Assembly (NCBI GenBank): GCA_021770755.1
Contig: JAETQI010000005.1
Span: 1 to 64,000, forward strand
Direction of reading: 5' to 3'
Length of the DNA stretch: 64,000 nucleotides
DNA from: Lachnospiraceae bacterium
GTDB taxonomy: Bacteria; Bacillota; Clostridia; Lachnospirales; Lachnospiraceae
Shown: positions 62,208-64,000 of the stretch, piece by piece
Position numbering within the stretch: the stretch's first letter is position 1
Layout: each line of letters starts with the position of its first letter
The notes under the pieces: model-generated
Database searches by the model: none
What the model was told of the DNA's origin: nothing
Seen by the model: the letters and a program-made list of their open reading frames with translations, nothing else
Made by a program: the position numbers and the translations under genes

Positions 62208-62250
62208 CGAAATCAAGTCGGGAAGCGCGCGGGCGTCCGTGTGCATAGAA
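62208..62250. repeat. Short copy of the dispersed intergenic element
   Basis: This block runs ACGAAATC, AGTCGGGAAG, CGCGC, GGGCGTCCG and TGTGCATAGA in the same order as at 13434-13527, but lacks the inner hairpin of that copy. In both places it sits on the far side of a hairpin that follows a gene's stop codon. Confidence 0.55.
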
Positions 62251-62285
62251 ACGGGCAGGGGGTCTGATGTTCCCCTGCCCGTTTC
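62248..62285 (-). terminator. Terminator after the SH3 gene
   Basis: GAAACGGGCAGGGG and CCCCTGCCCGTTTC arms (10-pair GC core) with a 9-base loop follow the stop codon by 13 bases; TTTC is the only T tail. Confidence 0.75.
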
Positions 62286-62297
62286 CATATCTGTATC

Positions 62298-63245
62298 TTA
62301 ATATTCATAATCTACATATTCCGTGTCTTTGCGGAGTTTTCCGTGAACGACACTGCTCCTGTACTCGCTCGTGTCATCGATCTGATATTTGATGCCCTTC
62401 CTGTGGTCTGCCATGATGTTTCTCTGGTTATCCGTCAGGGAATTGGGAATCTCCGCCTCCGTGATCATGATGTCCGCAACCTGTGTGACCGGCGCATACG
62501 CAAATTCACTGAACTCCGTGTAGTATGTGTTCATCAGCACGAACTCGCCTGTATCGATGTCGGACGGATAGATATCAACCGCCTTGTCATAACCTGTCCT
62601 AAACTGGAAGATCGCAAGCTGTCCCTTCAGCTCCACATCATTGTTGAACAGATACTGTACCGTCCTGTCTCCAAACTCATTGACCGACGCATTCTTGGTC
62701 ACGTTGAGGTCAATGTCACTCTTGATCTTATCCTCATAGAGCATCTTAAAGGAAACCCCAAGTTCATCATCGATCTTTGCATATAAGATCACCTTTCTGC
62801 CCACATAGCTGTTGTAGATATCCTTCTTGATCACCTTCTGCTTGTTCAGTGTCAGATAGACAAACTCGTATCCCAGCTCCGCCGCAGTCTTCTGCGCATC
62901 CGCGATCTGACGGTCCGCATTGTTCTTGATCCCGATCGCCCCTGCCGATGTGACAGAATCCATCTTCACATAACAGATCACCCCGATGTTGATCCTGTAC
63001 CATCCATTGGAGTACGCACCGATCACCTGCACCGGAATGTTGGGACCGATCGTCGTGAGAACTGTTGATGTATAAGTAGGTTCTGCATAGACCACACAGT
63101 TATCCTTTGTGTAGTATGTATCCTGCATCGCTGTGTAGGTAGGTCCCTTGGCATACGCCACCAGATCCGTACTTGCTGCGGGTGTGCACAGCACTGCCAC
63201 AGCCATCATGACTGCAGCGGCTTTCCTCTTCAAACCTTTTCGCAT
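62298..63245 (-). CDS. Exported bacterial SH3-domain protein
   Basis: The 315-residue protein has a signal peptide (AAAVMMAVAVLCTPAASTDLVAYA) and an SH3b-like segment at about 45-97 (DNCVVYAEPTYTSTVLTTIGPNIPVQVIGAYSNGWYRINIGVICYVKMD). The rest (LGYEFVYLTLNKQKVIKKDIYNSYVG, DDELGVSFKMLYEDKI) is not recognised. It probably binds or senses wall material. It follows the leucine-rich-repeat gene by 18 bases with GGGAGG upstream. Confidence 0.82.
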   Translation of the reverse strand: MRKGLKRKAAAVMMAVAVLCTPAASTDLVAYAKGPTYTAMQDTYYTKDNCVVYAEPTYTSTVLTTIGPNIPVQVIGAYSNGWYRINIGVICYVKMDSVTSAGAIGIKNNADRQIADAQKTAAELGYEFVYLTLNKQKVIKKDIYNSYVGRKVILYAKIDDELGVSFKMLYEDKIKSDIDLNVTKNASVNEFGDRTVQYLFNNDVELKGQLAIFQFRTGYDKAVDIYPSDIDTGEFVLMNTYYTEFSEFAYAPVTQVADIMITEAEIPNSLTDNQRNIMADHRKGIKYQIDDTSEYRSSVVHGKLRKDTEYVDYEY

Positions 63246-63263
63246 CTCATAACCTCCCTGCTA

Positions 63264-64000
63264 TCAATAATTCTCAATCTTTGTACCCTCCGGAAACGAA
63301 TTCGTCTGGTAAGAGCACTTCGAATTGACTGTTACCTCCTTAAAGGCAGCCCCCGCAAACGCGGATGCACCGATGCTGAGTGTATTCTTTGGTATCGATA
63401 CCTCTGCAAGTGCCGTGCAGCCTGTAAACGCGCTGTCGCCAATACTGATCACAGACTTTGGCAGCGTCAGCTCCGTAATACCTGTGCATCCCGAAAACGC
63501 CGTCTCGGGAATCGCCTCGATCCCGGAACGGATCTCCAATGATTTGATCCCGGTGCACCCCATAAAAGCATTCTCTATCATCGTCTGCATCGTACCGGGA
63601 AGCCTTACGCTCTCGATCGCCGTACAGCCCTCAAAAGCACTCTCCCCGATAAATTCCAGTTCGTTCGGCCATTTTGTCAGTGCCATCGCCGCACAGCCTG
63701 TAAATGCTTCCTTCTCCACCCGCTTTAACGAGGACGGAAGTCTCGTCAGCTCCATCTTGCTGCAGTTGTTAAACGCCTGTTCCTCGATCGTCTCGATATC
63801 GCTCGTCAGCTTGACCGTCTTTAGGTCTGTGCACTCGTTAAACGCCTTTTTGCCGATCCTTGTCACACCGTCCGGTATCGTGATCCGCGCAAGCTTCGAA
63901 CAACTGTCAAAGACACCCTCGCCCATCTCGGTCAGTCTGTCGGGCAGGGTGACATCAACCAGAAGTTCACTGCTCTTAAATACATTTTTTCCAAGCTTCT
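63264..64000 (-). CDS. BspA-type leucine-rich repeat protein (5' part cut by window edge)
   Basis: At least 10 repeats of about 23 residues with the BspA/LRR_5 pattern (VFDSCSKLARITIPDGVTRIGKKAF; AFSGCTGITELTLPKSVISIGDSAF) are visible, and the frame stays open to the right edge, with further repeat text (NVFKSSELLVDVTLPDRLTE) before the first internal ATG at 63926. The repeat set ends in a C-terminal cap (SFPEGTKIENY). Such proteins are usually exported and bind host or microbial surfaces; the N-terminus lies outside the window. Confidence 0.9.
   Translation of the reverse strand, partial: KLGKNVFKSSELLVDVTLPDRLTEMGEGVFDSCSKLARITIPDGVTRIGKKAFNECTDLKTVKLTSDIETIEEQAFNNCSKMELTRLPSSLKRVEKEAFTGCAAMALTKWPNELEFIGESAFEGCTAIESVRLPGTMQTMIENAFMGCTGIKSLEIRSGIEAIPETAFSGCTGITELTLPKSVISIGDSAFTGCTALAEVSIPKNTLSIGASAFAGAAFKEVTVNSKCSYQTNSFPEGTKIENY

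Noticed and set aside
62026-62297. Riboswitch or small RNA in the long gap before the ABC operon
   Set aside because: Only a promoter, the short dispersed element and a terminator hairpin are visible; no conserved riboswitch core was recognised.
1-64000. tRNA, rRNA, insertion sequence, prophage or replication origin
   Set aside because: None of the intergenic regions shows a cloverleaf, rRNA core, transposase frame, attachment repeat or DnaA-box cluster that I could support.

Overview
The window looks like a piece of chromosome from a Gram-positive, low-to-mid GC anaerobe of the Clostridia, most likely Lachnospiraceae. The reasons are an rnfCDGEAB operon, a sodium-pump decarboxylase cluster with a separate biotin carrier, a YesM/YesN-type regulated LplB/YtcP sugar importer, Re-citrate-synthase-like and NADP isocitrate dehydrogenase genes, scpAB, rpsU, rex, and extended AGGAGG ribosome sites before nearly every gene. 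Most genes lie on the minus strand. I saw no rRNA, tRNA, CRISPR array or insertion sequence.

Layout. 0.1-5.8 kb is accessory: an AP2-like protein, a membrane-anchored GH25 protein with an altered catalytic motif, an ApbE flavin transferase, a lipoprotein, and an AT-rich type III toxin-antitoxin locus of the CptIN kind, with two 46-nt pseudoknot-forming RNA repeats, a terminator and a consensus promoter. 5.9-11.1 kb is the Rnf ferredoxin:NAD oxidoreductase. 11.4-18.6 kb carries a YprB-like exonuclease, cheR, and an operon rpiR-like / baiN-like / cmk / ispH / S1 protein. 18.6-24.7 kb is a TetR regulator and a biotin-dependent decarboxylase/Na+ pump cluster with two different carboxyltransferase subunits. 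24.8-37 kb holds a D,D-carboxypeptidase and an oligosaccharide ABC importer with two solute-binding proteins, YesL and a YesN-type regulator, then a YesM-type kinase, a lone receiver, and a TetR-HPt fusion.

37-50 kb is housekeeping: scpB, scpA, a phosphoesterase, a second D,D-carboxypeptidase, rpsU, an OGG-like glycosylase, yebC, a CNNM/CorC-type protein, mazF, alr, the NAD(P)HX repair gene, a coiled-coil protein and rex. 50-64 kb holds an ABC-F ATPase, a 5'-3' exonuclease, icd - gntR - Re-citrate synthase, an intracellular subtilase, a MacB/FtsX-type ABC system with a large surface accessory protein, an SH3 protein, and a leucine-rich-repeat protein that runs off the right edge.

How it fits together. 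Rnf and the OadB-type pump are two ion-translocating membrane systems, and ApbE would attach the FMN groups that RnfG and RnfD need. Rex (NADH/NAD sensing) and the citrate synthase-icd operon fit a fermentative redox economy with glutamate made through citrate. The most notable items are the complete type III toxin-antitoxin locus with covarying pseudoknots, and the TetR-HPt fusion in an operon with a receiver and a kinase, which suggests a phosphorelay ending in or passing through a TetR-type regulator.
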